Of a stretch of DNA of 64,000 nucleotides, positions 1 to 10,952 are shown piece after piece. Within the stretch, counting starts at the first letter, position 1; each line of letters begins with the position of its first letter. Position numbers and translations under genes: made by a program. Below the pieces are notes generated by a model. It had not been told where the DNA came from, made no database searches, and worked only from the letters and a program-made list of their open reading frames with translations. This DNA is from Limnephilus marmoratus (lineage: Eukaryota > Arthropoda > Insecta > Trichoptera > Limnephilidae): the NCBI GenBank assembly GCA_917880885.1, contig OU862934.1, forward strand, positions 30,426,734 to 30,490,733. Direction: 5' to 3'.

Positions 1-1195
1 CTATAAAGTGAGAGTATGTGATACGGAGAGACGTAGCGGCTACGGAGAGGTCAGAGTATAACCGATGAATATTTTTAACCTTCCAAACATTCGTGAGACC
101 CCCTAGAACTCATACCCTAATCTTATCACGTCTAAGCCGAATCCCTCGCAAACAGTAACAGCGGTGGTACGAGAGGGTAGGATCGTTACTGTCGGGGGAT
201 GCAGATTAAGCAATATTTTGCATGCGAATGGTTCGTATTCTACAGGAAAACTTTGAAGATAATCATACTTGAATATCCTCAAATGAGCTGAAGAACGTCA
301 AATAACGTAAAACATGTGGAATATAGTAAAAAAAATATCAAGTTAAGGTAAAAATGTCATGTAAAATTATAATTTTTATGAAATTATATATGTATTTTTT
401 GGTTTATATACCAATTTCAATCCTAAAATCGACTTAAAAATATATTTTCATTAATCTATCAGGGGGGGGGGGGGGTGGTAGAAGACCCAGAGAAAATTAG
501 GGGGCGTTGAGATGGCTCAGTGAGGGCGTGGCCAGGTAAAAAAAATATGGTCTTTAACAAAAAAACACGCTTAATACATAGGTACTAATAATGCAAAGTA
601 GACTTTAATATTGGTTAATTTTTGTTCTTGCATGTATTGTACTAATTTTTATCATAATGTGTGCGAAAATTCACATATTTCGGTCGTTCGGGAAGTGGAT
701 GAAAATTGAACTAAAATAACCCATTACATTCAGATCTACATTTAATTGGATGACATGACATTTTTTATTATATACCTAATACTTTTATCTTATGCGTAGT
801 ATTATTATTAAAAATTGACAATATATCATAAATACGATAAGGAAGGAGAACGCAACCCGGTACTTAAAATACAAAAGAATGTTTTATTTGGTAAACAAAA
901 AGGTATAACAATAAATTTATGGGTAAGGATAATTTAATATATATTTTTAATCAAATTATTGATTCCGTGACAGTTGAACCCCCCCCCCCCCCCCCACCAC
1001 ATAAGGTAAAAAAAAATTGGTAGGCTCTAGAAAAAAAATAATTCCCACAGTGGGCGGTGGGTAAATTAAGGTTGGGATCCAATGAACTAGAAGATAGATA
1101 CTTTCCTGAGATTAATATTTAAATGTCACATTATTAATGTTTTTAAAATTCTAGTATGGATTAGATAAAATAAAGTAAATAAGGGCGCCAGAACG
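1..1195. other. Non-coding AT-rich stretch
   Basis: No gene or recognisable element seen. It holds a 14-base G run at 462-475 and a 17-base C run at 979-995, both odd in such AT-rich DNA. Confidence 0.5.
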
Positions 1196-1232
1196 TTTTG
1201 CACGTCAAGACGTTTTTACTCCTGCAGCCCCC

Positions 1233-1580
1233 AAAGTAAAAAGAATACTGTTCAACGCTTTCTGTACCTCGCTGTACACATCAGAACTGTGGGTTGACTA
1301 CACTGCAACCCAATGGCATAAGTTAAAGGTTGCTTACAATAACGCTTATCGCCAACTTTTCTGCCTACCGAGATACTGCAGTACTACGGAAATGTTCCTG
1401 GAGGGACGAGTGCACACTTTCCGAGCATTTCTCCGCCATCGCATGGAAAGTTTATGTCAGTCTGCGCCATTCGAAGAATGCGATCATCACCGCCATGACT
1501 GCCTGGATGGAGTCTCCTCTGATGGCCCTCTGGAGACGGGAGATGGTGAAATACCCCCCGTAAACGGCTATTTGCATTAA
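1233..1580 (+). pseudogene. LINE ORF2 C-terminal fragment
   Basis: An open frame with no start codon reads through the motifs FCTSLYTSELW, LKVAYNNAYRQLF and LPRYCSTTEMF. This is the layout of the region after the reverse transcriptase in many animal LINEs (TSLYTxxLW, VAYNxAxRxLxxLPRxCSxxxMF). The reverse transcriptase itself is missing, so this is a 5'-truncated remnant. The frame ends at a TAA and is followed by an AT-rich tail that resumes after an insertion near 2104. The family type is firm; the clade is not assigned. Confidence 0.8.
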
Positions 1581-1588
1581 TTTAAGTT

Positions 1589-1775
1589 TTTATTATTAAT
1601 TTTTTAAACTTTATGAGTAAAATCTCAAATTATAATATTTAATTAAATGAAGACAATATTAGCGTTTATCGCATATTAAATGAAGACAATATTGAGTTTC
1701 GCTAATATTGTCTTCATTTAATTAAATATTATAATTTGAGATTTTACTCATAAAGTTTAAAAAATTAATAATAAA
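1589..1775. repeat. Large palindrome, 76-bp arms
   Basis: Positions 1589-1664 are the reverse complement of 1700-1775, separated by 35 bases. The arm matches the start of the 3' untranslated region of the LINE remnant just upstream. It therefore looks like a local inverted duplication of LINE tail sequence, not a transposon terminus. Confidence 0.85.
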
Positions 1776-1996
1776 TATTCATCCTAGACTTGCAGAAAAA
1801 GTCAATAGATGTCGCGTATTACAAATAAAATGGATAATAATTATCCAGACACTATCTAGATTGCATTTAGTTCGAGTTGAATCTTGTAATCACATATAAA
1901 GATAGCAGCCAATAATATGTGCGTTAAGTAAATGAAGATAATGTTGGTAGTTCTTAGTCGAAGTATGATACAGTTAAAAGTGACCGAATTAATATG

Positions 1997-2068
1997 GGTT
2001 CCGTAGCTTAATCGGTAGAGCTGTTTCCATGTAAGAAAAGGGTTCTGGGTTCGAGTCCCAGCGGAGCC
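1997..2068 (+). tRNA. tRNA-like gene or tRNA pseudogene
   Basis: The 72 bases fold as a tRNA. The acceptor stem has 7 pairs (GGTTCCG with CGGAGCC, one G-T pair). There is a D arm with GCTT/AGC and the T-arm stem CTGGG/CCCAG around TTCGAGT, and the B box GGTTCGAGTCC is perfect. The anticodon arm is weak: only four pairs, and loop CATGTAA lacks the usual T before the anticodon (TGT if read conventionally). It sits between two copies of a 40-bp direct repeat (1691-1730 and 2104-2143). It may be the head of a SINE rather than a working tRNA gene. Confidence 0.5.
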
Positions 2069-2103
2069 AATATCTTTTCTGATTTTTCTGTCTCCAGATT
2101 TCG

Positions 2104-2325
2104 ATTGAGTTTCGCTAATATTGTCTTCATTTAATTAAATATTAATTTAAGTGTTTAATATTTCATTTCTCATGCTTATTTGTTTTTATTTAATTTAGGT
2201 GTTGATATCAATTACTTTTTACCTCATCTTATTATTTGTCTTTCTTTTGTTATTTCAAAATATGGAATATATTGCACTGCACTTCCCTTGTATACATTCT
2301 GGAATAAACTATTAATATTATTATT
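2104..2325 (+). mobile_element. LINE 3' untranslated tail
   Basis: This resumes the tail sequence of the remnant at 1233-1580 and runs to an AATAAA-like signal (AATAAACT near 2303), then an ATT-rich tail ending near 2325. A 40-bp direct repeat at its start matches 1691-1730, so about 370 bp (including the tRNA-like sequence) appears to have been inserted or duplicated into the tail. Confidence 0.6.
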
Positions 2326-3219
2326 ATAACGTACACGTACAAATGATTCAAATAAATTAAAAGGTAAACCAAGAGAAATCTAATAAATACTGTTGAGGAT
2401 TAAACGTTACAAGAACATGGCTCCGCCTTTTGTCCTGATGTCCCGCGTCGTGGATGCTCCCTTGTGCAGCCACATAGACATCCAAATTCAATAGACCAGA
2501 AATAACAGGTGAGGGGAAAAATCAACTATGGCGGTACGAAGAGGGGAAGATGACTGTCATTGGTTGAAAAATTAATCTGACAGTATATAGGCATCTCGCA
2601 TTATAATATCATCATTTAGTTCTTAAAAGCAAAATCTGCTTTGAATGAATAGACCTTTTTACATGGGAGCGCGAATTGCTTGCCACGATAATAAAATATT
2701 TGCGTAGGCCAAATGTACACCCCAAAAAGATTCGCCCGTTTTCACATAGCAATATTTTTTTGCCGTGTTTAGTTAAGACACTTTTACAAATGTTTCATAA
2801 TTTACTTACCCCTGTAACCAGCGACGAGCACACTAAGGAACCGCCCACATTTATGTGCACACTGATATGTAGGTATGTTGTATAGCACAAGCTACTGTTT
2901 TGGCGTGTTATTTTTTCGTTAAATGTATAGATGTTAGCTTCGCGCTGCCCACGGCAAGAATGATGACGTCACACATTTTAGATTCAAGCGATTCTCTATC
3001 CCCTCCACATGGGGCGAACTGGCGCCAAGGAGGAGCTCCAGCCGGTTCCATGGCGAGGGGGAAATAATACGTTTTTATCACTTAGGGCAGGTCCAGATAT
3101 ATTCATATGTCCGTGTGCAGCCATCATCTTAACTCAAGATTTCCGCAATGGATGCCACTTTTACTCTGTGACAACCAGCCAGATTGGGGATGTCAGATTG
3201 GAAACGAGGCAGTTAAGCG
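2326..3219. other. Intergenic, nothing recognised
   Basis: Short open frames occur (for example 2676-2885 and 3009-3275), but none resembles a known protein and the second runs into a terminal inverted repeat. No gene is supported. Confidence 0.4.
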
Positions 3220-3597
3220 TCGATGACACAGAGCGAGTTTACAAGCTACGATCTGGGAAATTCACTATCTGTTAGTAAACTCGCTCAGTGTCATCGTGTT
3301 ACTTGCTAACTAGCAGATTGTTGACAATCTACGAAAAAAGTTGAAAGGTCGTCAACTTTACTCGCTACACGCTTGCTCGTGGTTGGTTTATTTATGTTTT
3401 TCAAGATGGCTGCCAATAAACAGCTAATATCGACTGTCAAACATCACAGAATTAGTTCACGCAAGCGTCGTTCTTCTTGTCACTGGTGCTAGCAGCGACC
3501 TCAGTTTCTTCGCTACTGAGCAAGTGGACAGGCTTGTATATCATACCGCTTTAAAACTCAGTAGATAGTAGCGTGTAAACTCGCTCTGTGTCATCGA
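3220..3597. mobile_element. MITE-like element with 30-bp TIRs
   Basis: The left end (3220-3249, starting TCGATGACACAGAGCGAG) is inverted at the right end (3568-3597), with about one mismatch. A third, inverted partial copy of the terminus lies inside at about 3273-3298, making a hairpin with the left end. No coding capacity is seen. No clear target-site duplication is visible, so the superfamily is not assigned. Confidence 0.65.
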
Positions 3598-4146
3598 GCC
3601 TTTAGATGTAAACTGCCACAAGTTTAGCGGGTGTTTATAATGACAGATCTCCGGGAAATGTGAAAAGAACAAATATGCTACACATCCTCTGAAATCTTTC
3701 ACCACCGTTCTAGTACCATCTATCGTTCATATATCACCGCATTGACACATTTTGTATGAGATATCGCCCTCGCAGTTTAAGGGGCGGTGCACGTATGCCG
3801 GACACGCACCGGGCGGCGGTGGCTGGGGGTGGTCAGGGGAGGACTGAGGATGACTGGGGGAGGGAATACCCTCGCAAGCCGTCCCGCAAAACGCTGACTT
3901 GATACAAGAAAGGGACGACTCGGGGACCCGCCAATCTATAAAACGTCCTGAAGACAACACTTATATTTTATCTTATAGACGTACAGCATACACCGAACAC
4001 CCAGTATATGACTATCGTAAGTAAAAAATAGATTTTTTTAATCCAAATAAAAATGTAATTTTTTTCCTTAACTGAGAATTTTTGTAAACAAAATTTGAGC
4101 ACTGCACAAGATTTCGAACTGCTCTCAGCGGTCTTTTTTTTTAAAA
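3598..4146. other. Intergenic, nothing recognised
   Basis: No gene or repeat family recognised. A short GC-rich, CCAC-rich patch lies near 3800-3850. Confidence 0.35.
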
Positions 4147-4260
4147 TTAACTACATACAGAAGGCCTCAAGGAAAAAAATATTCTTTCTGGACCCATGTC
4201 ATCATTGGGGTTGCTGTGTGAAGGGTCTTTTTGAGGAGAGGAAAGGAGCGAACATGGAAC
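4147..4260 (-). mobile_element. Repeat A fragment, 3' end
   Basis: A diverged piece of repeat A in minus orientation. It keeps the reverse complements of the GTGTGGAGCTAATGT end, the 'catctttggggatgctgtgtgga' region and the AGGAGAGG region. It is recognised only by comparison with the full copies elsewhere in the window. Confidence 0.6.
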
Positions 4261-4982
4261 AGGTTATTATAGAGACCCTTGTTGTAAAAAGGAGGAAACA
4301 CAGAGGCCGGTAAATTGTTCTACAGCCGAGCTGTTGAACTCATAAACGACTCATAGAATTGACCCGTTCTCATGTGACCAATGGCGTTTGGTGTGTTTTC
4401 AGACTATGCACCGGTGCCAAGGGATCGATGACGCTAGTTCCTCGGAGCATCTTCCACTATAATACCGGTTAAACAAGGACAGCGTACCTGCCTGATGCCT
4501 GTGCAATTTATTGTTTGATAAGATAGGGGAATCTATGTAATGAACGGACCGCCCGTTTCTGCACAGAGTCAATGTTTTTTTTTTTTTTGTAAAACATGTG
4601 TCTAAATTTATATATTATTTGCATTTTTGTTAAAAATTAGAAAATTATTGTTCGAAAAATTGGTCATAAAATTGGTCGGAAAGTTTGTCGGAATACGGAT
4701 CGGGGAACTGTTATATAGCATTTTTCTTTTTCAATTTGTTATGAGAAGTTCAGAAATTTTTTATGTTTAAAATTGTTGATCGTTTTTGAGATGTTTTTCG
4801 AAAAATATGTCCAGAAAAGATGGAAAAACATTTTTCTCCGAAAATTGGTCGTAAGATGATCATGAAATCGAGTAAAAGTTTTTGAAACTGAGAAAATCCA
4901 AATTTCGAGAATTTAACTTTGTGTCATTATTTCTGCTATAGAAATAAGATCCACGAGGCATATGTGTGGTAAAATCATGTAT
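4261..4982. other. AT-rich stretch, nothing recognised
   Basis: No coding or repeat feature supported. It contains loosely repeated 'ttggtcgta/aaaattggtc' words between about 4640 and 4870. Confidence 0.35.
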
Positions 4983-5330
4983 GATCATGTGAGATATGTG
5001 GAGATCCGCAAAGAATGCAAGGTTTATAAGTAAGCTTAAGAAAGGGACGCTAAAAGAGTTTGCGCATGTAAAGCGAATGAATGAAGAATGGAGTGTAAAG
5101 AGAATATGTGACGCAAATGTGAATGGTAGAATAAGTCGGGGACGCCCGAGGAAGACAAGGCACTATCAAGTGAATCAGATACTTGAGTCGGGCCATGTCA
5201 AGAGTCAGAATAATAGAAGAGTATGTGTGATGTGATGTATGAATGTGAATGAGGCAATGAGTGCATGCCAAGACCGAGTTCATTGGAGGTCCGTCCTCTC
5301 TGCCTACCCCTGCAGGGAAACGGCGTAATG
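4983..5330 (+). pseudogene. LINE ORF2 C-terminal fragment (family H2)
   Basis: The frame from about 4996 contains FAHVKRMNEEW, a GRPRKTR block and, after a stop near 5233, NVNEAMSACQDRVHW followed by VLSAYPC. This is the C-terminal signature 'GHVERMNEE...RGRPR...ARxxCxDRxxWRxxxSAYPxGK' of a common insect LINE type. Related scraps lie at 19845-20075 and 27725-28055, so at least three decayed copies of similar elements are present. It is a relic: no reverse transcriptase, and a stop inside. Confidence 0.8.
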
Positions 5331-5385
5331 GTTAATTATTTAGTCACTGTTCGGAGATACTGTTTGAAAACTACACTTTAATTTT

Positions 5386-6572
5386 GGGAGGCGGGTATGG
5401 GTACCACCGACCCGCGAACCATTTATCGGATAACCAACACCTCTGCCAAGGGTCACTCCTAGTGATTCGGTGTTGGATAGCAGGAGTGCCCGGTTCATGG
5501 GGTGAAATTTGTCAAGGTCTTGGAGGCTGATGTGTCTGCCTATCTGCTGTGTGGCAGGCCAGATCGAGTTGAGGAGATTTTTGGACCTCTCCAGCCAGAA
5601 TCCCTCGATCCATCGCCTTGGGGATGGATCCATACGTCCGTCACTCCTAGACACACTGACCCCCAGATTCCTACCCACCCCTCATACCTATATCTTTCCC
5701 AGAACTTCCTCTTCACCTGTCATTAAAAAAAAACCTCCACACAAAATCCCCTAAGACAGGGCCGGATCTACGAAATCTGGCGCCCTGTGCAGTAGGTACC
5801 GATGGCGCCCCCCCCCCCTACATTTTTATTTTGATTAAAAATTCGTCCACCCCAATTTTTTAAAAATTTTTTTATTTAATTATTATTTTTTTTACACTAA
5901 TTTATCAAATAAAATCAAGACATATAAAGGGTGTAACTTTTCCAAGTGACCTGGCGGTAGCTCTCACACTCGTTTTTTTTTTAAAGAGAGGATCGCCAGG
6001 AGCCCTATACTCTCTGAATCTATTGGGTAAACATAAATTATGGTGCTATTTTAATTATTTTAGGAAAAACTCTTTGCAAGTTATGCTTTAAAATAATACA
6101 ACGAATTGTTTGTTTGTGCCCGTACCATGATTTAGAATATAGGTTACGAGACAATGCGGATGGTTTCGCTGAACTAGGTCCATTATACATTCTTGAGATT
6201 TACTGCGTTTATGTACCTATATACCCAACGCGAATATTAGAAAAAGCAAATACAAATACGTTCTCATGGCAACGTACAACACAAGAATAGCATCTACTAG
6301 CTTCTGACAGGCAGTCCCGACGAGAGACAGTGAGCAGTGATAATAAGAATATAACCTCAAATTTGTACCTTGCATTTCCCCTGTGTTGAGCGAACAAACA
6401 CTAAACACTGACGTATTGTATCAACGGCTTACGAACAAAAATACCGCGCTGTGATTGGTTATTGAATTTGGATCGCACCTATATGGCAGATCCGGCGCTG
6501 CCCTAAGATGACAAAGGCCCTGAGAGAAATGATTTTCCTCAAGGCCTCGTATGTTAAGCCAATGTAAAAAAA
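5386..6572 (+). mobile_element. Repeat A copy 1, split by a hAT MITE
   Basis: Repeat A is a retroposon-like family of about 420 bp that starts TTTGGGAGGCGGG and ends GAGCTAATGT plus poly-A. It is present about a dozen times here on both strands. This copy runs 5386-5756, is interrupted by the hAT-like element at 5757-6500, and resumes at 6501-6572, ending GCCAATGT then A7. No protein is encoded; the open frames inside it are accidental. Reading the two parts across the 8-bp duplication gives an uninterrupted copy, which dates the hAT insertion after repeat A. Confidence 0.85.
5757..6500. mobile_element. Non-autonomous hAT element (MITE), copy 1
   Basis: The ends are CAGGGCCGGATCT and, inverted, CAGCGCCGGATCT. 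They are flanked by a perfect 8-bp target duplication, CCCTAAGA (5749-5756 and 6501-6508). The CAG-start termini and 8-bp duplication are hAT hallmarks. At 744 bp with no transposase frame it is non-autonomous. Compared with copy 2 (21576-22345) it has about 290 extra bp (roughly 5974-6262) and lacks material near the right end. Both copies sit inside repeat A. Confidence 0.92.
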
Positions 6573-7043
6573 TGGTTCTATTTTAAAATAACAGAGTGCG
6601 CCACTTCCATTTACAACAATCCTAAACTGTATAGTCATTCTGATAATAACCCTATCAGTTGGCCATGACGAAGAAGTTGACCTTACCAGTTTATTTTAAA
6701 ATCAAATTAACTTATTTCTTAACTGCTTTCTGACCTTGAACCACCATACCCCAAAACGCTAAATACAAAGCAACTCCGCAACTTAATAATGTTTCTCGAT
6801 TACAAGCACGTCAAATATGAAAATGAGTGAGCAATAAATTTAGCATAGCAGGCACTTAGCAGAAAGCGAGCGACGTTTTATACGGTGGGGAGAAGGTTAC
6901 AACCACCAAGTGAACCGAAATGTCGAACACATTACCCTTTTTATTGCGTTCTGAAATTTGCATATCGTTCGGATTTATGACCTGCTATAATGTTCGGGGT
7001 GAAATCAAAAGGTCTACCGAAATCATAACACGCAAAATCTGCA
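6573..7043. other. Intergenic, nothing recognised
   Basis: No coding frame or repeat match supported. Confidence 0.35.
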
Positions 7044-7690
7044 TAACTTTTTTTTTACATTAGCTGCATACAAGGAGCCCGGAATAAAATAATTCACCTC
7101 AGGGCCTGTCATCTTTGGGGATGCCATGTGGAGGATATTTTTAGAATAGAAAGGAGAGGAAGTTCTTAGAAGGAAGATGGTATTTTTTTTTTTTTTTTTT
7201 AATGCCGGCAACCCGGGCGTTTATTGTAACAATAATCATATACAAACAAGTTAGTAGCCCGCCTCACTAGACTAAGTCTGTTCCGAGGCGGGTACATATA
7301 TATACACATTAACTTACACACATATACATTTACATATATGTACATACATAAAACATACTTATGTTCATACACACATACACGAATATGCGCACGTACATAC
7401 ACACAGGCAATCGCATACGTGTACATAATCGAACACATAGATACATATTAAAACATAGGTATGAGGGGTGGGTAGGAATTTGGGGGTCAATTTGTCCAGG
7501 AGGTCTGAATCCATCTCTCTCACTGTAGTGCAAGGCAATTTTTCGAGAGTCCTGCTGGAGAGATCCCCAACCAGTTTCTCCCGATCTGGCATGCCACGCA
7601 CTTGGTGGGCAGACTCATCTGCCGCCAAGACCATAACAAACCTCACCCCTATAACCCGGGCACCCCTGCCAAGTCACCAAATGTAGCGAA
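7044..7690 (-). mobile_element. Repeat A copy, split by a LINE tail
   Basis: Minus-strand repeat A. Its 3' part lies at 7044-7182 and its 5' part at 7456-7690. It still shows the reverse complements of GGTGCCCGGGTT and GATTCCTACCCACCCCTCAT. The gap 7183-7455 is a later LINE 3'-end insertion. The extreme 5' start (GGGAGGCGGG) is missing, since the SINE at 7693 abuts at the TAGCGAA point. Confidence 0.8.
7183..7455 (-). mobile_element. 5'-truncated LINE 3' end with hairpin
   Basis: Reading the minus strand, a CATA/CA-rich segment (7300-7455) is followed by a two-stem structure at 7258-7292 (outer CCCGCCTC/GAGGCGGG, inner AGAC/GTCT). A short GC-rich tail and an 18-base A tail (T at 7183-7200 on the plus strand) follow. 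The A tail and the position inside repeat A mark a target-primed insertion. No coding sequence is left. Confidence 0.7.
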
Positions 7691-7692
7691 AG

Positions 7693-7936
7693 CAAAAAAA
7701 AATGAAAGGGAACAAGTCACAAAACTTAAAAGATAACAGACACAACTGGGACTCGAACCCAGAACCACTCGTCTTATCTGGACAAATCAATAGCCTTATC
7801 AATAACATCTCTTATTTAAGCGTAATATTTCGAATTTCAGAATTAACGATATTATCTTCGACTAATTTTTTTCTCCATGTTATTCGAAAAACTAACATTT
7901 TCATTGGAAACTATTGTTCGAAGAACTGGTTTGTAT
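7693..7936 (-). mobile_element. tRNA-derived SINE (SINE B)
   Basis: Minus copy. The complement of the B box GGTTCGAGTCC is clear at about 7745-7760, next to the tail whose reverse complement reads TCTTGTTCTCTTTCAT in other copies. SINE B occurs about eight times in the window, often within a longer conserved unit of about 330 bp that ends 'aagaactggtttgta'. It encodes no protein; transcription would be from the internal polymerase III promoter. Confidence 0.8.
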
Positions 7937-8245
7937 TAGATAGTGTCTCGGTTATCCGAGACACTATCTATTGTGAGATAAGTTTTAATTCTTCGTGCCT
8001 ACTTGTGCCTTCCACGGAGGTCTTATGTAGTACCGATAAGGCAAATTATGACCGTGTAATTAATATAACTGTACATTGTACTGCTATACTGTTATTAAAA
8101 ACATGTAATTAAGTACCCTTATTCGCTCAACAATGAACCTGTCATATAATATATGACAGGTTCATTGTTGAGCGAATAAGAACACCAAGATCTTCACATT
8201 CCATTTTAGATATTATCTAAAATGGAATGTGAAGATCTTGGTGTT
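7937..8245. repeat. Cluster of three perfect palindromes
   Basis: Palindrome 1 spans 7937-7970 (15-bp arms). Palindrome 2 spans 8118-8180 (31-bp arms, one-base spacer). Palindrome 3 spans 8181-8245 (32-bp arms, one-base spacer). Palindromes 2 and 3 abut directly. A straight version of the same sequence at 9360-9420 shows the ancestral order without the inverted pieces. Confidence 0.9.
7985..8117 (+). repeat. 133-bp segment duplicated at 9240
   Basis: Matches 9240-9372 almost exactly, starting TTCTTCGTGCCTACTTG. Together with the following LINE piece it forms a near-tandem duplication about 1.25 kb apart. Confidence 0.85.
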
Positions 8246-8470
8246 ATCCTTGATAGCGAACTTATACATAATAAGCACATCAACTCAATCGTTCACAGGT
8301 CATATAAAATGCTTGGTTTTATTCTTTGTGTAAGTAAAGTGTTCAGTAATCCACGTACAGTAGTAATGTTATATTTTGCATGAGTCAGAAGTACACTGGA
8401 ATATGCCTCGCAATTTGGAACCCGCAGTATAAAGTATACATAGAAAGCATAGAACATATTCAACTATCTA
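8214..8470 (+). pseudogene. LINE ORF2 fragment (copy of 9398)
   Basis: Reads EDLGVILDSEL, MLGFILCVSKVFSNPRT, then RSTLEYASQF: the 'DLGVxLDSxL...HxxxxxxKAxxMLGF...RSxLEYA' segment after the RT domain of CR1/Jockey-type LINEs. A TGA interrupts the frame at about 8380. It is near-identical to 9398-9644. Confidence 0.8.
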
Positions 8471-8499
8471 TTGTATTTATATACATCCGATTTAAAAAG

Positions 8500-8640
8500 G
8501 TGGCATTAGCCGAATTGGTAAGGCTTTATCCCGGTAAGACAAGTGGTCTGGTTCGAGCTCCAGTTGCGACGGTTATCTTTTTTATTTTTATGTGTCTTGT
8601 TTTCTTTCATATTTGTGTTTCGATTTTTTTTAAAATTTTA
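8500..8640 (+). mobile_element. SINE B copy, plus strand
   Basis: Has the A-box-like GCCGAATTGGTAAG, a diverged B box GGTTCGAGCTCC at about 8550, then the family body 'tgtgtcttgttttctttcat'. It abuts the Helitron end at 8643. Confidence 0.75.
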
Positions 8641-8642
8641 TA

Positions 8643-9183
8643 CTAGCTTTTGCACCCGGCTTGGCTCGCATAGTATTAGGGGGGTTCAGCACCCCCCTTC
8701 CCCCTCCGCCTCTCTACTCCTCCCCTGCCCCCCTCCCCCCCTCACCCACCCTATATACCCGTTACATTCACTTTTCGAACAGCTCGCGTGCCACCTATTA
8801 AAGCGTAACTATCAAACACACAGAGTTTCGTATTTATAATATTAGCATAGATTAGTATTTCATACATATTTAAATTTTAACTATCAAAGCGATCTCCATA
8901 GTAACCTAAACAAATAACAAAATGATAGCGCACGTCAAATACTGACTTATTGTTATCAAGCAACGATTGGTTTTGCTTTACGTCTGAACAATAAACGTAT
9001 AATAAATAATTTCTTAACGCCAGAGCTTATTCATAACGCCAGAGCTTACCAATATATACAGCCTATGTTGTTCGCAAATAATGTAGCTTTCTATTAGTGA
9101 AAGAATTTTTAAAGTCTATTCCGTATTTTTTGCGTGAAAGAGTAACAAACATCCATAAATACAAACTTTCGCCCTTTTTTTCG
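8643..9183 (-). mobile_element. Helitron-like non-autonomous element
   Basis: Minus orientation. The 3' terminus is CTAG followed by T (on the plus strand ACTAGCTTTTGC at 8642), preceded by a short GC hairpin, as Helitrons have. The 5' region shares 'cgaaagtttgta...gtttgttactctttcacgc' with the complete copy at 60014-60916, but the terminal TCCTA start is missing. No Rep/helicase frame is present. Confidence 0.65.
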
Positions 9184-9239
9184 CCGCATTAATTTGGTAC
9201 CTACTTTAAAAATTGAATTCAAACAAAACAAATCACATT

Positions 9240-10110
9240 CTTCGTGCCTACTTGTGCCTTCCACGGAGGTCTTATGTTGTACCGATAAGGCAAATAATGA
9301 CCGTGTAATTAATATAACTGTACATTGTACTGCTATACTGTTATTAAAAACATGTAATTAAGTACCCTTATTCACTCAACAATGAACCTGTTATATATCT
9401 AAAATGGAATGTGAAGATCTTGGTGTTAACCTTGATAGCGAACTTATATTTAATAAGCACATCAACTCAATCGTTTACAGGTCATATAAAATGCTTAATT
9501 TTGTTCTTTGTGTATGTTAAGTGTTCAGTAACCCACGTACAGTAGTAATGTTATATTTTGCATTAGTCAGAAGTACACTGGAATATGCCTCGCAATTTGG
9601 AACCCGCAGAATAAAGTATACATAGAAAGCATAGAACATATTCAAAACCAATTATAAAATATATTATTTTCAAATCTACCGTACTGAACTTCTTTCCCTT
9701 ATTAATTTTAACATACCCTTAGACGTACACGCCATACAGATTTATTCCACACGTTTAATTACAAGACAAATGTAGCAAATAATTCGCCAAACAATCGTGC
9801 TCTTCATATGTTCAATAATATTGGTCTAAATTCTAACATCGACATTTTCTCCGATTCACTGCCTAAATTTAAAAAGAGCAACATGTCAATAATATAATTT
9901 ATTTAATGCACATACATACCTACATACATACATACTCACACACACACATTCGTACCTTTCCACTACGCATATCATCCGGTAATTATTACTATATACACTA
10001 AATAAGACACCACAATGCAACACATCATAGGTACCCGTCATGAAATATGCTTAATAATTGTAAATTGTTTTCACCACTGTAAATAATGTACTTTGTTTCT
10101 GTTTATAAAT
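9240..10110 (+). pseudogene. LINE remnant, post-RT region and tail
   Basis: The 133-bp duplicated segment is followed by EDLGVNLDSEL, MLYFALVRSTLEYASQF and, after stops, ELLSLINFNIPLDVHAIQIY. These are typical of the C-terminal end of CR1/Jockey-type ORF2. Several stops show decay. A CATA microsatellite (about 9907-9955) follows. The element probably ends near 10110-10120. Confidence 0.75.
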
Positions 10111-10119
10111 AAATTATAC

Positions 10120-10880
10120 AGGTGAATTCAATTATTACTTGGGGCATTAGATCTTGAGTTGATCGAATAATCTGCCTTGAACTACCTATTTTGGTATCAG
10201 GTAATTATAATCATTACTAAACAAAGCCCTACTGCTTCTATTGTTTTCATCGATTTAGTGTATTCGCTTACGGGGCTACTAAAAAGAAACCAGTATGCAA
10301 CTCAAGTTGCTACCCTGTGTATTTCAATGGTGGTCCGCACACGACGGAACTTCGCAAAAACCAGTTGTAAACGGCGACGCAACCAGCCCCCCTCAGCGTT
10401 GTCGAATAATTACGAGGATTGCATAAGTATAACACAAGAACAACAGTGAGGAGGATTATGAATGAAATAAAGAATTTTTATTAAAATCTTGATTTATTTT
10501 TATTTAACCGTGGGATATTTTACCGTGTTACGCTTTCTCATTCCAGCCAACGCACAGTTAATAAATTTTGTTTAATTTTATTTTAATTGGGTACCTAAAT
10601 GTCTAATCTTTTAAGAATTAAAAAAAAACAAACATTTTAGCTGCTGGCGACGTATGGCCCCATCGCATATACTCATTACCTCGAAACGCGAACGAGTAAT
10701 TTTATATCTGTCGAGTTTGGATTTCTCCGCGGGTGAACGTGTGCACGTAATCGTGATAATTCAATTATAACTATTGTGTTTTTCTGAATCTTTATAATGA
10801 AATCTAGGAAATCAGGTGATTATCATAAATATTTAACTTGTGTTTAGAGTGATAAAAAATATTGGATTAACGATTTTTCA
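10120..10880. other. Intergenic, nothing recognised
   Basis: The longest open frame (10177-10449) has no family resemblance that I can see. No feature supported. Confidence 0.35.
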
Positions 10881-10892
10881 AAATGTATTTTT

Positions 10893-10952
10893 TCTGTAAG
10901 TGTAGAATGTATTCTGTAAGTGTAGAATGTATTCTGTAAGTGTAGAATGTGT
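10893..10952 (+). repeat. 21-bp tandem repeat, three copies
   Basis: Three near-perfect copies of TCTGTAAGTGTAGAATGTAT in direct succession. Confidence 0.85.

Noticed and set aside
3009..3275. 88-codon plus-strand open frame
   Set aside because: No family resemblance, and its end runs into the terminal inverted repeat of the element at 3220.
5340..5754. Several overlapping open frames
   Set aside because: All lie inside repeat A and recur in its other copies with stops in different places; the repeat is non-coding.
7300..7455. Tandem CATA/CA tract as a separate feature
   Set aside because: Treated as part of the LINE-tail insertion; boundaries are too fuzzy to list alone.
10177..10449. 90-codon plus-strand open frame
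   Set aside because: No motif, no signal and no homologue that I recognise; expected by chance in 64 kb.
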